Positions 46,191 to 54,802 of a stretch of DNA of 64,000 nt are shown one piece after another. The position numbers and the translations under genes were made by a program. The stretch's first letter is position 1; the number at the start of each line of letters is the position of its first letter. The stretch comes from Xylophilus sp. GOD-11R (GTDB lineage Bacteria > Pseudomonadota > Gammaproteobacteria > Burkholderiales > Burkholderiaceae_C): the NCBI RefSeq assembly GCF_033546935.1, contig NZ_CP137854.1, forward strand, positions 4,526,001-4,590,000. Direction: 5' to 3'. The notes beneath the pieces are model-generated. The model saw only the letters and a list, made by a program, of their open reading frames with translations. It was not told the origin of the DNA and searched no databases.

Positions 46191-47495
46191 ATGTTCAGTT
46201 TTTTCAAGAAAAAGCCACCGACGCCCGCGCCGGAACCCACACCATCGCCGCCAGCGTCTTCGGCGGAGGAGCCGGCTGCCGCCGGTGCCCTCGGCTGGCT
46301 GAAGAACCAGTTCGGCCTGGCGCCGCCACCACCCTCGCCCGCTCCGGCCCTGGCGCCGGTCGAGCCGCCGGCACCGCCGGCCTGGTCGCCGGCAGCGACG
46401 CCTGCGCCGACGCGCGCACCCGAACCCGCGCCGGCTCCGATCGTCCAGCCACCGGCGCCATCGGCCGTGCCGACTCCGGTGCCGCCAGCGCCTTCGCCCG
46501 CTGCGGTCGCGCCATCCGTCGCCCCCACTCCGCACTTCCAGCCCACCATGCCGGCGACGCCGGTCTCACCTGTTTCCGCCGAGCTGGCAGCGCCCGAACG
46601 CGCCGGCTGGATGCAGCGCCTGCGCGGCGGCCTGCGCAAGACCAGCGGCAGCATCACCTCGGTCTTCGTCGGCGCGCGGATCGACGACGCGCTCTACGAC
46701 GAGCTCGAAGACGCCCTGCTGATGGCCGACACCGGCGTCAAGGCCACGCAGCACCTGCTCGACGACCTTCGCCGTCGGGTGAAGGAACAACGCAGTGGCG
46801 ACCCCGCGGTCGTCAAGACGCTTTTGGCCGACGCCATCGCCGACCTGCTCAAGCCGCTGGAAAAAAGCCTGGAAGTGGGGCGCCACACGCCCACCGTGAT
46901 CATGGTCGCGGGCGTCAACGGCGCCGGCAAGACGACCTCCATCGGCAAGCTCACCAAGCACCTGGCCGACGCCGGCGCCACGGTGCTGCTGGCAGCGGCC
47001 GACACCTTCCGCGCCGCCGCCCGCGAGCAACTGGGCGTGTGGGCCGACCGCAACCTGGTCGAGATCATCGGCCAGCAGGGCGGCGACCCGGCGGCGGTCA
47101 GCTACGACGCGGTCACCGCCGGCAAGGCGCGCGGCAAGGACGTGGTGCTGGTCGACACCGCCGGCCGCCTGCCCACGCAGCTGCACCTGATGCAGGAGCT
47201 GCAGAAGATCAAACGGGTAGTGCAGAAGGCCGACGCCAGCGCACCGCACGAGGTGCTGCTGGTGATCGACGGCAACACCGGCCAGAACGCGCTGGCGCAG
47301 GTGCGCGCCTTCGACGACGCGCTGGGCCTGACCGGCCTCATCGTCACCAAGCTCGACGGCACCGCCAAGGGCGGCGTGCTGGCCGCCATCGCGCAGGAGC
47401 GGCCGATTCCGGTCTATTTCGTGGGCGTGGGCGAGAAGCTCGAAGACCTCGAAACCTTCAACGCACGCGAATTCGCGCAGGCCCTGCTGGGCTGA
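46191..47495 (+). CDS. ftsY: Signal recognition particle receptor FtsY
   Basis: A 434-residue SRP receptor GTPase. MFSFFKKKPP is the amphipathic membrane-targeting start. A Pro/Ala-rich A region runs to about residue 130, unusually Pro-rich and poor in acidic residues. The N domain begins at about 145 (LRGGLRKTSGSITSVFVGARIDDALYDELEDALLMADTG). The G domain has VAGVNGAGKTTSIGKL (G1), the DTFRAAAREQL switch, LVDTAGRLPTQ (G3) and VTKLDGTAKGGVL (G4). The ATG at 46191 is chosen because FtsY normally starts MF-hydrophobic-K. Confidence 0.97.
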   Translation: MFSFFKKKPPTPAPEPTPSPPASSAEEPAAAGALGWLKNQFGLAPPPPSPAPALAPVEPPAPPAWSPAATPAPTRAPEPAPAPIVQPPAPSAVPTPVPPAPSPAAVAPSVAPTPHFQPTMPATPVSPVSAELAAPERAGWMQRLRGGLRKTSGSITSVFVGARIDDALYDELEDALLMADTGVKATQHLLDDLRRRVKEQRSGDPAVVKTLLADAIADLLKPLEKSLEVGRHTPTVIMVAGVNGAGKTTSIGKLTKHLADAGATVLLAAADTFRAAAREQLGVWADRNLVEIIGQQGGDPAAVSYDAVTAGKARGKDVVLVDTAGRLPTQLHLMQELQKIKRVVQKADASAPHEVLLVIDGNTGQNALAQVRAFDDALGLTGLIVTKLDGTAKGGVLAAIAQERPIPVYFVGVGEKLEDLETFNAREFAQALLG

Positions 47496-47555
47496 GTCCG
47501 GCTGCCCGGCTTTGTCGGGCCGCGAGTGCCAGGGGGCGTTCGGCGCCCGGCAGCC

Positions 47556-48114
47556 GGAACACGGTGCGCTCGATGGTCTGGCCGGCGGCGTCGACCTGCG
47601 TCGCGCCCTGGGCCGTGCTGGCGACGCTCTGCGCCACCAGCCCCTTGATCTCCCGCGCGGCCTCGACCGCCGCGTGGAGCGCCACGATGTTGGCCTGAAA
47701 GGCGATGCTGTCGATCATCCCGAGGTGTCGCCCACCCGGGCCACGTTAGCCCAGGCCCATGCCCACGTGGGCCTTGCCGGGAGTACACGACGACGCCACG
47801 CGCCTCGCCCGGCGGCAGGTCGGCCGTCAGTGCGGCACCTGCCTCGGCGACCCTGGCCCGCTCGGTCTGGAAGGCCTTCCAGGTGGCGAGCAATGCGGAG
47901 TCGGCACCGCCCAGCAAGCTGTTCTTCCATTTTTATTCCGGGTCTTGAAGGCGGCCTCCGTCGCCCGCATCTCCCGTTCTTGAGACACGTTTTCTGCACG
48001 TCGACCGAGAAGGTGTCGAGGCAATGGCAAGGCCTGGATGCGGAACAGCGCAGCGAGCAGCAGGAGCAGCAGGAGCGTCAGGTACGCGGCTCGGCCGCCG
48101 CAAAGCGTAACCAC
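47556..48114 (-). pseudogene. Decayed methyl-accepting chemotaxis protein
   Basis: Pieces of one chemoreceptor lie on the minus strand in different frames. First is a membrane helix (LTLLLLLLLAALFRIQAL) and RATEAAFKT. Then, after a frameshift and an in-frame stop, WKNSLLGGADSALLATWKAFQ, a ligand-binding segment of Comamonadaceae-type receptors, ending near GEARGVV. After a further frameshift comes the signalling segment IDSIAFQANIVALHAAVEAAR, which joins directly to EIKGLVAQSVAST and VDAAGQTIERTV. The HAMP region and the conserved hairpin tip (EQGRGFAVVAGEVR) are gone. No intact product can be made. Boundaries are approximate. Confidence 0.8.
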
Positions 48115-48284
48115 GGGCCGCGCCTGATCGACGAGTGACTTTTGTGCGACTGCGCTTGTCTGCCGAGTCGGAATTTTCCGCTCTTCCGCAAGCGTCTTTC
48201 CTACGGATGCGGCGCTCGCCCGCGCGCTGAATAAATCAACCCCCTGGCGCTATCCATTCGATAGGAAGGTGGGGAACTCGGGCC

Positions 48285-48311
48285 TTAGCACTCTCTCTAA
48301 CCGAGTGCTAA
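48285..48311. promoter_or_regulatory. CIRCE operator (HrcA site) upstream of rpoH
   Basis: TTAGCACTC (48285-48293), nine bases TCTCTAACC, then GAGTGCTAA (48303-48311). This is the exact CIRCE consensus, a perfect 9-base inverted repeat with the canonical spacer. It ends 31 bases before the chosen rpoH start. Confidence 0.93.
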
Positions 48312-48314
48312 TAT
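48285..48314 (+). promoter_or_regulatory. Candidate sigma-70 promoter of rpoH, embedded in CIRCE
   Basis: TTAGCA (48285-48290) as -35 and TAATAT (48309-48314) as -10 are 18 bases apart. The left CIRCE arm covers the -35 and the right arm enters the -10, so HrcA binding would block RNA polymerase. Start of transcription would fall near 48321. Confidence 0.5.
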
Positions 48315-48342
48315 GGTTCGCTATGAGGAAAGGATGCCTGGT

Positions 48343-49284
48343 ATGAACTACCCCGCTGGAGCTGCCACTGCCGTCGCCACCGCCAATCCGTGGTCGATGG
48401 TGCCGCCCCTGGGCAACCTCGACGCCTATATCTCGGCGGTCAACCGCCTGCCGCTACTCACCCTTGAGGAAGAGCAGCGTTTCGCCCGTGAGTTGCGCGA
48501 CGAGAACAAGGTCGAGTCCGCCGGTAAGTTGGTGCTCTCCCACTTGCGCCTGGTCGTGTCGATCTCGCGCCAATATCTCGGTTACGGCCTGCCGCACGGC
48601 GACCTGATCCAGGAAGGCAATGTCGGCCTGATGAAGGCCGTCAAGCGATTCGACCCCGAACAGGGCGTGCGGCTGGTGAGCTATGCCCTGTACTGGATCA
48701 AGGCCGAGATCCACGAATACATCCTGAAGAACTGGCGCATGGTGAAAGTGGCCACCACCAAGAGCCAGCGCAAGCTGTTCTTCAACCTGCGTTCGATGAA
48801 GCAGGCCTTCAAAGCCAACTCGGCGCTGGATGTGGAACTCGACACCCACCGCGACACCCTGAGCGCGAGCCAGGTGGAAACGGTGGCCGAGCGCCTGAAC
48901 GTGAAGCCCGAGGAAGTCACCGAAATGGAGATGCGTCTGGCCGGCGGCGACGTGCTGCTCGACCCGTCTCCGTCGGACGACGGCGAGCAGGCTTTCGGCC
49001 CGATCGCCTACCTGGCCGACGTGGCCCACGAGCCGACCGCCATGATCGAATCGCACCAGCGTGACGTGATGGCCACCGACGGCATCGCCACCGCGCTGGA
49101 GGCGCTGGACGACCGCAGCCGCCGCATCGTGGAAGAGCGCTGGCTCAAGGTGAACGACGACGGCTCGGGCGGCATGACGCTGCACGAACTCGCCGCCGAA
49201 TACCACGTGAGCGCCGAGCGCATCCGCCAGATCGAATCGGCCGCCATGAAGAAGATGAAGAAGGCGCTGGCCGAATACGCCTGA
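48343..49284 (+). CDS. rpoH: RNA polymerase sigma-32 factor
   Basis: A 313-residue heat-shock sigma factor. Region 2 has LVLSHLRLVVSISRQYLGYGLPHGDLIQEGNVGLMKAVKRFDPEQGVRLVSYALYWIKAEIHEYILKNWR. The RpoH box QRKLFFNLR is intact and separates it from housekeeping sigma factors. Region 4 ends in a helix-turn-helix (TLHELAAEYHVSAERIRQIESAAMKKMKKAL). I chose the ATG at 48343 because AAAGGA lies eight bases upstream; an ATG at 48313 lies in the CIRCE/-10 and is not credible. Regulation by HrcA is likely from the operator. Confidence 0.97.
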   Translation: MNYPAGAATAVATANPWSMVPPLGNLDAYISAVNRLPLLTLEEEQRFARELRDENKVESAGKLVLSHLRLVVSISRQYLGYGLPHGDLIQEGNVGLMKAVKRFDPEQGVRLVSYALYWIKAEIHEYILKNWRMVKVATTKSQRKLFFNLRSMKQAFKANSALDVELDTHRDTLSASQVETVAERLNVKPEEVTEMEMRLAGGDVLLDPSPSDDGEQAFGPIAYLADVAHEPTAMIESHQRDVMATDGIATALEALDDRSRRIVEERWLKVNDDGSGGMTLHELAAEYHVSAERIRQIESAAMKKMKKALAEYA

Positions 49285-49303
49285 GGCCGGGCCGCTTCTG
49301 CCC

Positions 49304-49345
49304 CGAGGGGCCGTTTCCGCGAGGAAACGGCCCCTCGCGTTTTTC
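49304..49345 (+). terminator. Rho-independent terminator after rpoH
   Basis: CGAGGGGCCGTTTCC (49304-49318) pairs perfectly with GGAAACGGCCCCTCG (49323-49337) around GCGA, followed by CG and a T-run. Confidence 0.95.
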
Positions 49346-49365
49346 TGCGGCACACTCCGCAGCCC

Positions 49366-50358
49366 ATGAACAAGACCGCCACTCGCCGCGCCGCGCTGCT
49401 CGCCCTGGCCGCCACCTGGGCCGGCGCCCGCGCCCAGGCGCCGGCCGGCCCCAAACCAACGCTCTGGCCGACCCGGCCACTGCACATCGTGGTGGGTTTT
49501 CCGGCGGGATCCTCGCCCGACATCACCGCCCGCACGCTGGCCGAACCGCTGTCGCGTGCGCTCGGCCAACCGGTGATCGTCGACAACAAGGTCGGCGCCG
49601 GCGGCAACATCGCGGCGGAGTTCGTGGCGCGGGCCACGGACGACCACACCATCGGCCTGATGATCAACGGCAATCTCACGATCGCCCGGCTGATCAATCC
49701 CCGCATCCATTACGACCCGCTGCGCGATTTCGCCCCGATCGGCCTGATCGGCACCTCGCCGCTGGTGCTGGCGGCGCCCATCCAGTCACCAGGCGCCGAC
49801 GCCCGCGCCTTCCTTCAGGCGGCGCGGCAGGCAGGCGACCGCTGGAGCTACGGCACACCCGGTGTGGGCACGGTCGGCCACGTGGGTATGGAACTGCTCA
49901 AGCGGCGCCTGCGGATAGCCCCGGTGCATGTGCCCTACCCCGGCTATCCGCAAGTGGCCAACGCGATGATCGCGGGCGAACTGCAGCTCGCCCTGCTGCC
50001 ACCCAGCCTCGCGGCGGCACAGGCCCGGGCCGGCAAGCTGCGCGCGCTCGGCGTGACAGCCCGCACCCGCAGCACGCTGGTGCCGGAAATTCCGAGCTTG
50101 AAGGAAGCCGGCGTCGACGATTTCGAACTGGAGATCTGGAACGCGGTCGCGGCCCCCGCCGGCATGCCGCGTGCGGTGGTCGAGCGGCTGTCGACCTTGT
50201 TTTCGGAGATCGTGCGCACGCCCGACATGCGCACCCGGCTGTTCCAGCAGGGCTGGCAGGCGGTGGGCGGATCGTCGGAGGGCCTGACGCTGCGCATGCG
50301 CTCGGACGCCGTGACGATGGGCGAGGTGATCCGCAGCGCGCGGATCACCGCCGAATGA
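49366..50358 (+). CDS. Bug-family (tripartite tricarboxylate) solute-binding receptor
   Basis: A 330-residue periplasmic binding protein. A signal peptide precedes residue 25 (LLALAATWAGARAQA). The mature part begins with WPTRPLHIVVGFPAGSSPDITARTLAEPLSRALGQPVIVDNKVGAGGNIAAEFVARA, the Bug signature. DPLRDFAPIGLIGTSPLVL and GELQLALLPPSLAAAQ are also typical. The ligand is unknown, perhaps a carboxylate. No TctA/TctB membrane genes are adjacent, as is usual for the many orphan Bug receptors of Burkholderiales. Confidence 0.93.
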   Translation: MNKTATRRAALLALAATWAGARAQAPAGPKPTLWPTRPLHIVVGFPAGSSPDITARTLAEPLSRALGQPVIVDNKVGAGGNIAAEFVARATDDHTIGLMINGNLTIARLINPRIHYDPLRDFAPIGLIGTSPLVLAAPIQSPGADARAFLQAARQAGDRWSYGTPGVGTVGHVGMELLKRRLRIAPVHVPYPGYPQVANAMIAGELQLALLPPSLAAAQARAGKLRALGVTARTRSTLVPEIPSLKEAGVDDFELEIWNAVAAPAGMPRAVVERLSTLFSEIVRTPDMRTRLFQQGWQAVGGSSEGLTLRMRSDAVTMGEVIRSARITAE

Positions 50359-50367
50359 GGCGCCGGC

Positions 50368-50985
50368 TCAGGCCTGCTGCTGCAGCAGCAGCTTGATGTC
50401 GGCCGCCAGCGGCGCGCTGCCGCCGCCGTACTTGGCGTAGAGCCGCAGCCGGCCCTGGGGGTCGTAGAGGTAGGTGGCGGCGGAATGGTCCATCGAATAG
50501 CTGCCCGGCGCGGTGCCTTCGACCTTCTTGTAGTAGACCTTGAAGTCCTTGGCCACGGCGACCAGCTGCTCCGGACTCGGCCGCAGCGCGATGAAGCCGG
50601 GGTCGAAGTTGGCCATGTAGGCCTGGAGGATCTCGGGCGTGTCGCGCTCCGGATCCACGGTGATGAAGACCGTCTGCAGCTTGTCGGCGTCGGCGCCGAG
50701 CTGCGTCTTGATCTCGACCATCTCGGCCAGCGTGGTCGGGCACACGTCCGGACACTGGGTGTAGCCGAAGAACACCGCGACCACCTTGCCCTTGAACTCG
50801 TCGAGCGTGCGGACCTTGCCGTTGGCGTCCGGCAGGCTGAAGCCCTTGGCGTATTCGGCGCCGGTCAGGTCGACCGCCTGGAAGGCCGGGCCGGGTGGCG
50901 CCGCCTTGGAGCAGGCGGCCAGGACGGCAGCCAGGCCGGCGCCGGCGGTCATGCGGAGAAAGGTGCGAGTCTTCATCGGCGGCAT
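50368..50985 (-). CDS. SCO1/SenC family copper chaperone
   Basis: A 205-residue lipoprotein for CuA assembly. The lipobox is VLAAC (Cys 25). The thioredoxin-like core has the copper-binding CxxxC in VFFGYTQCPDVCPTTLAEM (Cys 78 and 82) and the ligand His in YSMDHSAATYLYDPQGR (His 167). ITVDPERDTPE is conserved. The start at 50985 shares one base with the ctaB stop (TGATG); an internal ATG at 50976 is an equally good signal-peptide start. It is the last gene of the cox assembly operon. Confidence 0.94.
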   Translation of the reverse strand: MPPMKTRTFLRMTAGAGLAAVLAACSKAAPPGPAFQAVDLTGAEYAKGFSLPDANGKVRTLDEFKGKVVAVFFGYTQCPDVCPTTLAEMVEIKTQLGADADKLQTVFITVDPERDTPEILQAYMANFDPGFIALRPSPEQLVAVAKDFKVYYKKVEGTAPGSYSMDHSAATYLYDPQGRLRLYAKYGGGSAPLAADIKLLLQQQA

Positions 50986-51899
50986 CAGAAAAGGTAGTGG
51001 TCCACCAGCAGGGCTGCGAACAGCACGCTCAGGTGGATCAGCGAAAAACGGAAGGTGCGGCGCGCGAGGCCGTCGGAATAGTGGCGCCAGAGCGCGAAGG
51101 CGTAGCCGCAGAAGCCGATCGACAACACGATCGCCACCACCAGGTACAGCCAGGAGCTCATGCCGTAGGCGAAGGGCATCAGGCAGCCGGCGAACAGCAC
51201 GAAGGTGTAGAGCAGCACCTGCAGCCGGGTGAATTCGTTGCCGTGGGTCACGGGCAGCATCGGCAGGCCGGATTTGCGGTAGTCCTCCACGCGGTAGAGG
51301 GCCAGCGCCCAGAAGTGCGGCGGTGTCCACAGAAAGATGATGAGAAACAGAATCAGCGCTTCCGGGCCGACGTCGCCGGTCATGGCCGCCCAGCCGAGCA
51401 CCGGCGGCATGGCGCCCGAGGCACCGCCGATCACGATGTTCTGCGGCGTCATCGGCTTGAGGATCACGGTGTAGATCACCGCGTAGCCGACGAAGGTGGC
51501 GAAGGTGAGCCACATGGTCAGCGGGTTGATCCACACATACAGGATGGCCGAGCCGACCGCGCAGAGCAGGCCGGAAAACAGCAGGGTCTGGCCGTCGCCG
51601 AGTTCGCCGCGCGCGGTGGGGCGCCAGGCGGTGCGGCGCATGCGGGCGTCGATGCCTTTTTCGACCAGGCAGTTGAACGCGGCCGCCGCGCCCGCCACCA
51701 GCCAGATGCCGAAGCAGGCGACCACCGCGCGCTGTACTTCGGCCCAGGTGGGCGCGCCGGGCACGGCCAGCACCATGCCGATCAGCGCGCAGAAGACGAT
51801 GAGCTGCACCACCCGCGGCTTGGTGAGGGCGTAGAACTGCCGCACCCGCGATGGCGGTGCGGCGGAGGGCGGATGGACGGCGGGCGTAGCGGGATTCAT
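50985..51899 (-). CDS. ctaB: Protoheme IX farnesyltransferase
   Basis: A 304-residue integral membrane prenyltransferase that makes heme O from heme B. The N-terminal [23 protein letters not shown] starts the UbiA-type fold. Asp-rich motifs are in [16 protein letters not shown] and in [31 protein letters not shown], the latter a COX10 hallmark. Seven or more hydrophobic helices follow. The ATG at 51899 overlaps the ctaA stop by four bases. Confidence 0.96.
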   Translation of the reverse strand: MNPATPAVHPPSAAPPSRVRQFYALTKPRVVQLIVFCALIGMVLAVPGAPTWAEVQRAVVACFGIWLVAGAAAAFNCLVEKGIDARMRRTAWRPTARGELGDGQTLLFSGLLCAVGSAILYVWINPLTMWLTFATFVGYAVIYTVILKPMTPQNIVIGGASGAMPPVLGWAAMTGDVGPEALILFLIIFLWTPPHFWALALYRVEDYRKSGLPMLPVTHGNEFTRLQVLLYTFVLFAGCLMPFAYGMSSWLYLVVAIVLSIGFCGYAFALWRHYSDGLARRTFRFSLIHLSVLFAALLVDHYLF

Positions 51900-53056
51900 G
51901 CGGGAAGCGAGGATAAGCGGCCCTGCGGCTGCGTGGCCGCACGGCAGGAAGACAGGGTCCAGACCAGGGCGGCCACCAGCGCGGCGGCGCCACCGGTGTG
52001 CAGCACCGCGGCGACGAGCGGCCAGTCGAGGACGACGTTGGACAGCCCGGTGACGAGCTGCAGCGCGGCGAGCGCGGCCACCGTGCGCACCGGCCGGCGC
52101 AGCGCCTCGATGCGCCAAAGGCGCCAGGCGACGACGACCAGCAGCAGGAAAACGACGTAGGCGAACAGGCGGTGGGCGTAGTGGATGGCGGTGAGCGCGG
52201 CGAAGTCGATCGGGCTGCCGTCGGCGAGCTGGCCGAGCGGGCGCCAGATTTCGAAGCCACGGGCAAAGTCCATCGGCGGCCACCACTGGCCCTGGCAGGT
52301 GGGAAAACCGTCGCAGACCAGCACGGCGTAATTGGTGCTGACCCAGCCGCCCAGCAGCACCTGCAGCCCCACCGCCGCCAGCGTGGCCAGCAGCAGCGCA
52401 TGCTGGCCCGGCGACACGGGCGCTTCGGCGACCCCGCGCTGCGCCAGGCCGTGGCGCGCCGCCTGACGCGCGAGCAGGGCCAACAGCACCACGCCACCGG
52501 CCAGATGCATCACCACGATGGCGGGAAAGAGCTTCCAGGTCACGGTCCAGGCGCCGAACGCCCCTTGTATGCAGACCCAGACCAGCGTGGCCGTCGGCCA
52601 CCAGGGATGCACCGCCGGCACGGCGCCGCCGTGCAGCCGTCGGCGCCAGGCGCGCCAGTTGACGATGGTGAGCGCGATGATCAGCACGCCCACGCCGGTG
52701 GCGAGATAGCGGTGCACCATCTCCACCCAGGCCTTGCGATGGGTCACCGGGCCGTCGGGCATGGCGGCCTGGGCCGCGTCGATCTGGCTGCGTGCCGCGA
52801 CCGGGTGCGCTTCGCCATAGCAGCCGGGCCAGTCGGGGCAGCCCAGACCGGAATCGGTGAGACGGGTGAAGGCGCCGAACAGCACCAGGTCGAAGGTGAG
52901 GAACAGGGTGAGCACCGTCAGCGCCTGCAGCCGGCGGGCCGGGCCGGCGCGGCGGTTGCGAAAGGCCAGCCACAGTAGCGGTCCGAGCGCGATCAGCAAG
53001 CCGGTGAGCATCATCTGCACCAGCGGCGAATAGTCGTAGAGAGGCGTGGGGTTCAT
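51896..53056 (-). CDS. ctaA: Heme A synthase (COX15/CtaA)
   Basis: A 386-residue eight-helix membrane enzyme that converts heme O to heme [26 protein letters not shown] is the first-loop signature with its Cys pair. [16 protein letters not shown], the conserved [25 protein letters not shown] loop and [13 protein letters not shown] give the heme-ligating His residues. The start at 53056 is [14 protein letters not shown]. It lies 14 bases downstream of the SCO-like gene. Confidence 0.96.
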   Translation of the reverse strand: MNPTPLYDYSPLVQMMLTGLLIALGPLLWLAFRNRRAGPARRLQALTVLTLFLTFDLVLFGAFTRLTDSGLGCPDWPGCYGEAHPVAARSQIDAAQAAMPDGPVTHRKAWVEMVHRYLATGVGVLIIALTIVNWRAWRRRLHGGAVPAVHPWWPTATLVWVCIQGAFGAWTVTWKLFPAIVVMHLAGGVVLLALLARQAARHGLAQRGVAEAPVSPGQHALLLATLAAVGLQVLLGGWVSTNYAVLVCDGFPTCQGQWWPPMDFARGFEIWRPLGQLADGSPIDFAALTAIHYAHRLFAYVVFLLLVVVAWRLWRIEALRRPVRTVAALAALQLVTGLSNVVLDWPLVAAVLHTGGAAALVAALVWTLSSCRAATQPQGRLSSLPA

Positions 53057-53070
53057 CGGGAAAATGCGGC

Positions 53071-53856
53071 TCAGCGGCCCGGCTGGTCCCAGGAGACGGC
53101 GGCGCGCAGCAAGCGATCGAGGTCGCGCTTGGCCTTGGCGGCGCCGGCCATGTCGAGACCGGCGGGAAACCGCATCATCCAGTGGCCGAGCGGGTCGACC
53201 AGGTAGAGGTGGTCGGCCAGCGCGTGGCCGGCCTCGGGCTGCAGCCAGCCCGCGATGGCATCGGCCGGCAGGCGCAGCACGGTCGCCTGCTGCAGCGCCG
53301 GTCGCAGCCCGGCCGAGACCGGCGCGTCGTCGTCGACCAGCCAGACCCAGTCGAGCCGGTCGCGTTCGCGGCCCAGGCTCTCGCGCAGCTGGCGCTGCAG
53401 GTAGAGGCGTTTTTCGCAGTCGGCCGTGCAGGCGCCGCCGGCCACGCTCACCAGCAGCCACTGGCCGGCCAGGGCGGGCAGGCGCACCGTATCGCCGTCG
53501 AGCGTGCGCGCGGCGATGTCGGGCAGTGAAGGCTGCTGGCCGATGAGCGTACCGAAGCTGCGGTGGCCCTGCGGCCGGATCACGTAGTAGGTGAAGTACG
53601 AGGCCACCACCGGCGCGGCGCACATGGCCATCACCAGCAGCATCTTCCAGCGGCCCCGCGAGGTGCGGCCGGCGGCGTCGAGCGCCGCGCCGGGCAAGGG
53701 CATGGAGTGCACCGCCAGGTCCAGGAACTGGTCGGCTACGGCGCCACTGGCAGCGCCGGCCTTGTCAGGCAGCGCGCGGGCGTCGGATGAATTGGAACCA
53801 GGCATAGAGGACGACGATGAGGGCGCAGAGCCCGAACCATTGGAAGGCGTAGCCAT
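53071..53856 (-). CDS. Membrane-anchored SCO-like protein of the cox assembly operon
   Basis: A protein of up to 261 residues that I cannot name from a characterised family. After a Ser/Gly-rich N-terminus, a basic segment (RGRWK) leads into one transmembrane helix (about residues 71-91). The remainder looks like a thioredoxin fold: [31 protein letters not shown], then a CxxxC motif, CTADC (Cys 143 and 147), then [10 protein letters not shown], and [17 protein letters not shown] with His 211 and 216 nearby. That layout parallels SCO1, suggesting copper or thiol handling for oxidase assembly. The start is uncertain: 53856 overlaps the SURF1 gene by 92 bases, and 53805 is an alternative. Confidence 0.72.
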   Translation of the reverse strand: MATPSNGSGSAPSSSSSMPGSNSSDARALPDKAGAASGAVADQFLDLAVHSMPLPGAALDAAGRTSRGRWKMLLVMAMCAAPVVASYFTYYVIRPQGHRSFGTLIGQQPSLPDIAARTLDGDTVRLPALAGQWLLVSVAGGACTADCEKRLYLQRQLRESLGRERDRLDWVWLVDDDAPVSAGLRPALQQATVLRLPADAIAGWLQPEAGHALADHLYLVDPLGHWMMRFPAGLDMAGAAKAKRDLDRLLRAAVSWDQPGR

Positions 53857-54496
53857 AGTGGCGCTCGACGCCGGAGGTGACCGGCGTCCAGTCGCGCTGC
53901 AAGCCTTCGCTGGCGGCGCCGGTCTGCACGACGGTCCACGGCACCAGCGGCAGGCCGGTGTCGCGACGGAAGGCGGACAGGTCGAGATTTTGCCGGATCG
54001 GCGAATCCCCCTGCGGCGCGGCGGCGAAGTCGTAGAGCCGGGCGGGCGGCGGGGCGACGCGACCGGCGACCTCGACCGGGCCTTCGGGCGTGGCGACCGG
54101 CAGCAGGTGGGCGCGATCCTGGAAGTCGCGCGGGATCCAGCCGCGCTGCACCATCACCACCGCGCCGGGCGACAGTTCGAGCGGCGTCAACACGAAGAAA
54201 CCCGGGCGGCCGAACATCTGGCGGTTGTCGAGGTAGACGGTGCGCTGCGCCAGCCAGCGACCGTGCAGGGCCACGCGGCGATGGATCAGCGTGTCGGCGT
54301 CGGCACCGGCGAGAGCGCTGTCGGCCAGCACCGGCAAGGCGGCGCGGCCGACGATCTCGGCCTCGATCGCCTCTTTCTGCGCCGCGCGCTGCAGCTGCCA
54401 GCGGCCGAGCGACGCCGTGACGGCCAAGCCGAGCAGCGCGGCCACGTTGATCGTCCAGAAACGCCACCCGCGCCGAGGAAAACCCGGGCCGGCCAT
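53765..54496 (-). CDS. SURF1 family cytochrome oxidase assembly protein
   Basis: A 243-residue protein with two transmembrane helices at the ends: FWTINVAALLGLAVTASLGRWQL near the N-terminus and [23 protein letters not shown] at the C-terminus. Between them lie LHGRWLAQRTVYLDNRQMFGRPGFFVLTPLEL, VMVQRGWIPRDFQDR and NLDLSAF, all typical of SURF1, which helps insert heme A into subunit I. The ATG at 54496 is chosen; the divergent DUF2909 gene starts 27 bases away. Its 3' end overlaps the SCO-like gene. Confidence 0.92.
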   Translation of the reverse strand: MAGPGFPRRGWRFWTINVAALLGLAVTASLGRWQLQRAAQKEAIEAEIVGRAALPVLADSALAGADADTLIHRRVALHGRWLAQRTVYLDNRQMFGRPGFFVLTPLELSPGAVVMVQRGWIPRDFQDRAHLLPVATPEGPVEVAGRVAPPPARLYDFAAAPQGDSPIRQNLDLSAFRRDTGLPLVPWTVVQTGAASEGLQRDWTPVTSGVERHYGYAFQWFGLCALIVVLYAWFQFIRRPRAA

Positions 54497-54523
54497 CACC
54501 GGGTCGGCCGGATAATCCGCGCC

Positions 54524-54745
54524 ATGAAGCTGATCGTCGCCCTCGCCTTCCTGGCCATCATCGCCAGCCTGGGCGCAGCGCTGTTCTTCATGCTGCGCGA
54601 CGGCTGCAACGGGCGGGCCAAGACGAGCTCGATGGCGCGTGCGCTCGCCTTGCGGGTGGGTTTCTCGATCGCGCTGTTCATCTGCATCCTGGTGGCCTGG
54701 AAGCTCGGTTATATCCACCCGACCGGCCTGCCGGTGGGCGGCTGA
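54524..54745 (+). CDS. DUF2909 twin-transmembrane protein
   Basis: A 73-residue protein with two hydrophobic helices, LIVALAFLAIIASLGAALFFML and VGFSIALFICILVAWKLGYI, joined by a polar loop with RDGCNGRAKTSSMARAL. This is the DUF2909 pattern commonly encoded inside betaproteobacterial cox loci. It is the only plus-strand gene in the locus, divergent from SURF1. Function is unknown; an accessory role in oxidase biogenesis is inferred from location only. Confidence 0.85.
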   Translation: MKLIVALAFLAIIASLGAALFFMLRDGCNGRAKTSSMARALALRVGFSIALFICILVAWKLGYIHPTGLPVGG

Positions 54746-54755
54746 GCGCACGCAA

Positions 54756-54779
54756 AAAAGGCGCCGCGCGGCGCCTTTT
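54756..54779. terminator. Bidirectional terminator between DUF2909 and ctaE
   Basis: AAAAGGCGCC (54756-54765) pairs with GGCGCCTTTT (54770-54779) around GCGC. It serves both convergent genes and separates the ctaC-ctaE unit from the downstream assembly genes. Confidence 0.9.
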
Positions 54780-54802
54780 CCATTCGGTGCCGTACAGCCC
54801 GG

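Noticed and set aside
48225..48250. Sigma-32-like promoter upstream of rpoH
   Set aside because: GCTGAATAA and CCCCCT look similar to the two halves but are only about eight bases apart, too close for a sigma-32 promoter.
48313..48342. ATG at 48313 as rpoH start
   Set aside because: It lies at the edge of the CIRCE and inside the candidate -10, with no ribosome-binding site. The ATG at 48343 has AAAGGA eight bases upstream.
51000..52497. Upstream extension of the SCO1 reading frame
   Set aside because: The frame runs through ctaB and ctaA in the wrong register and yields Ala/Arg-rich sequence; only the part from 50985 downward is SCO1.
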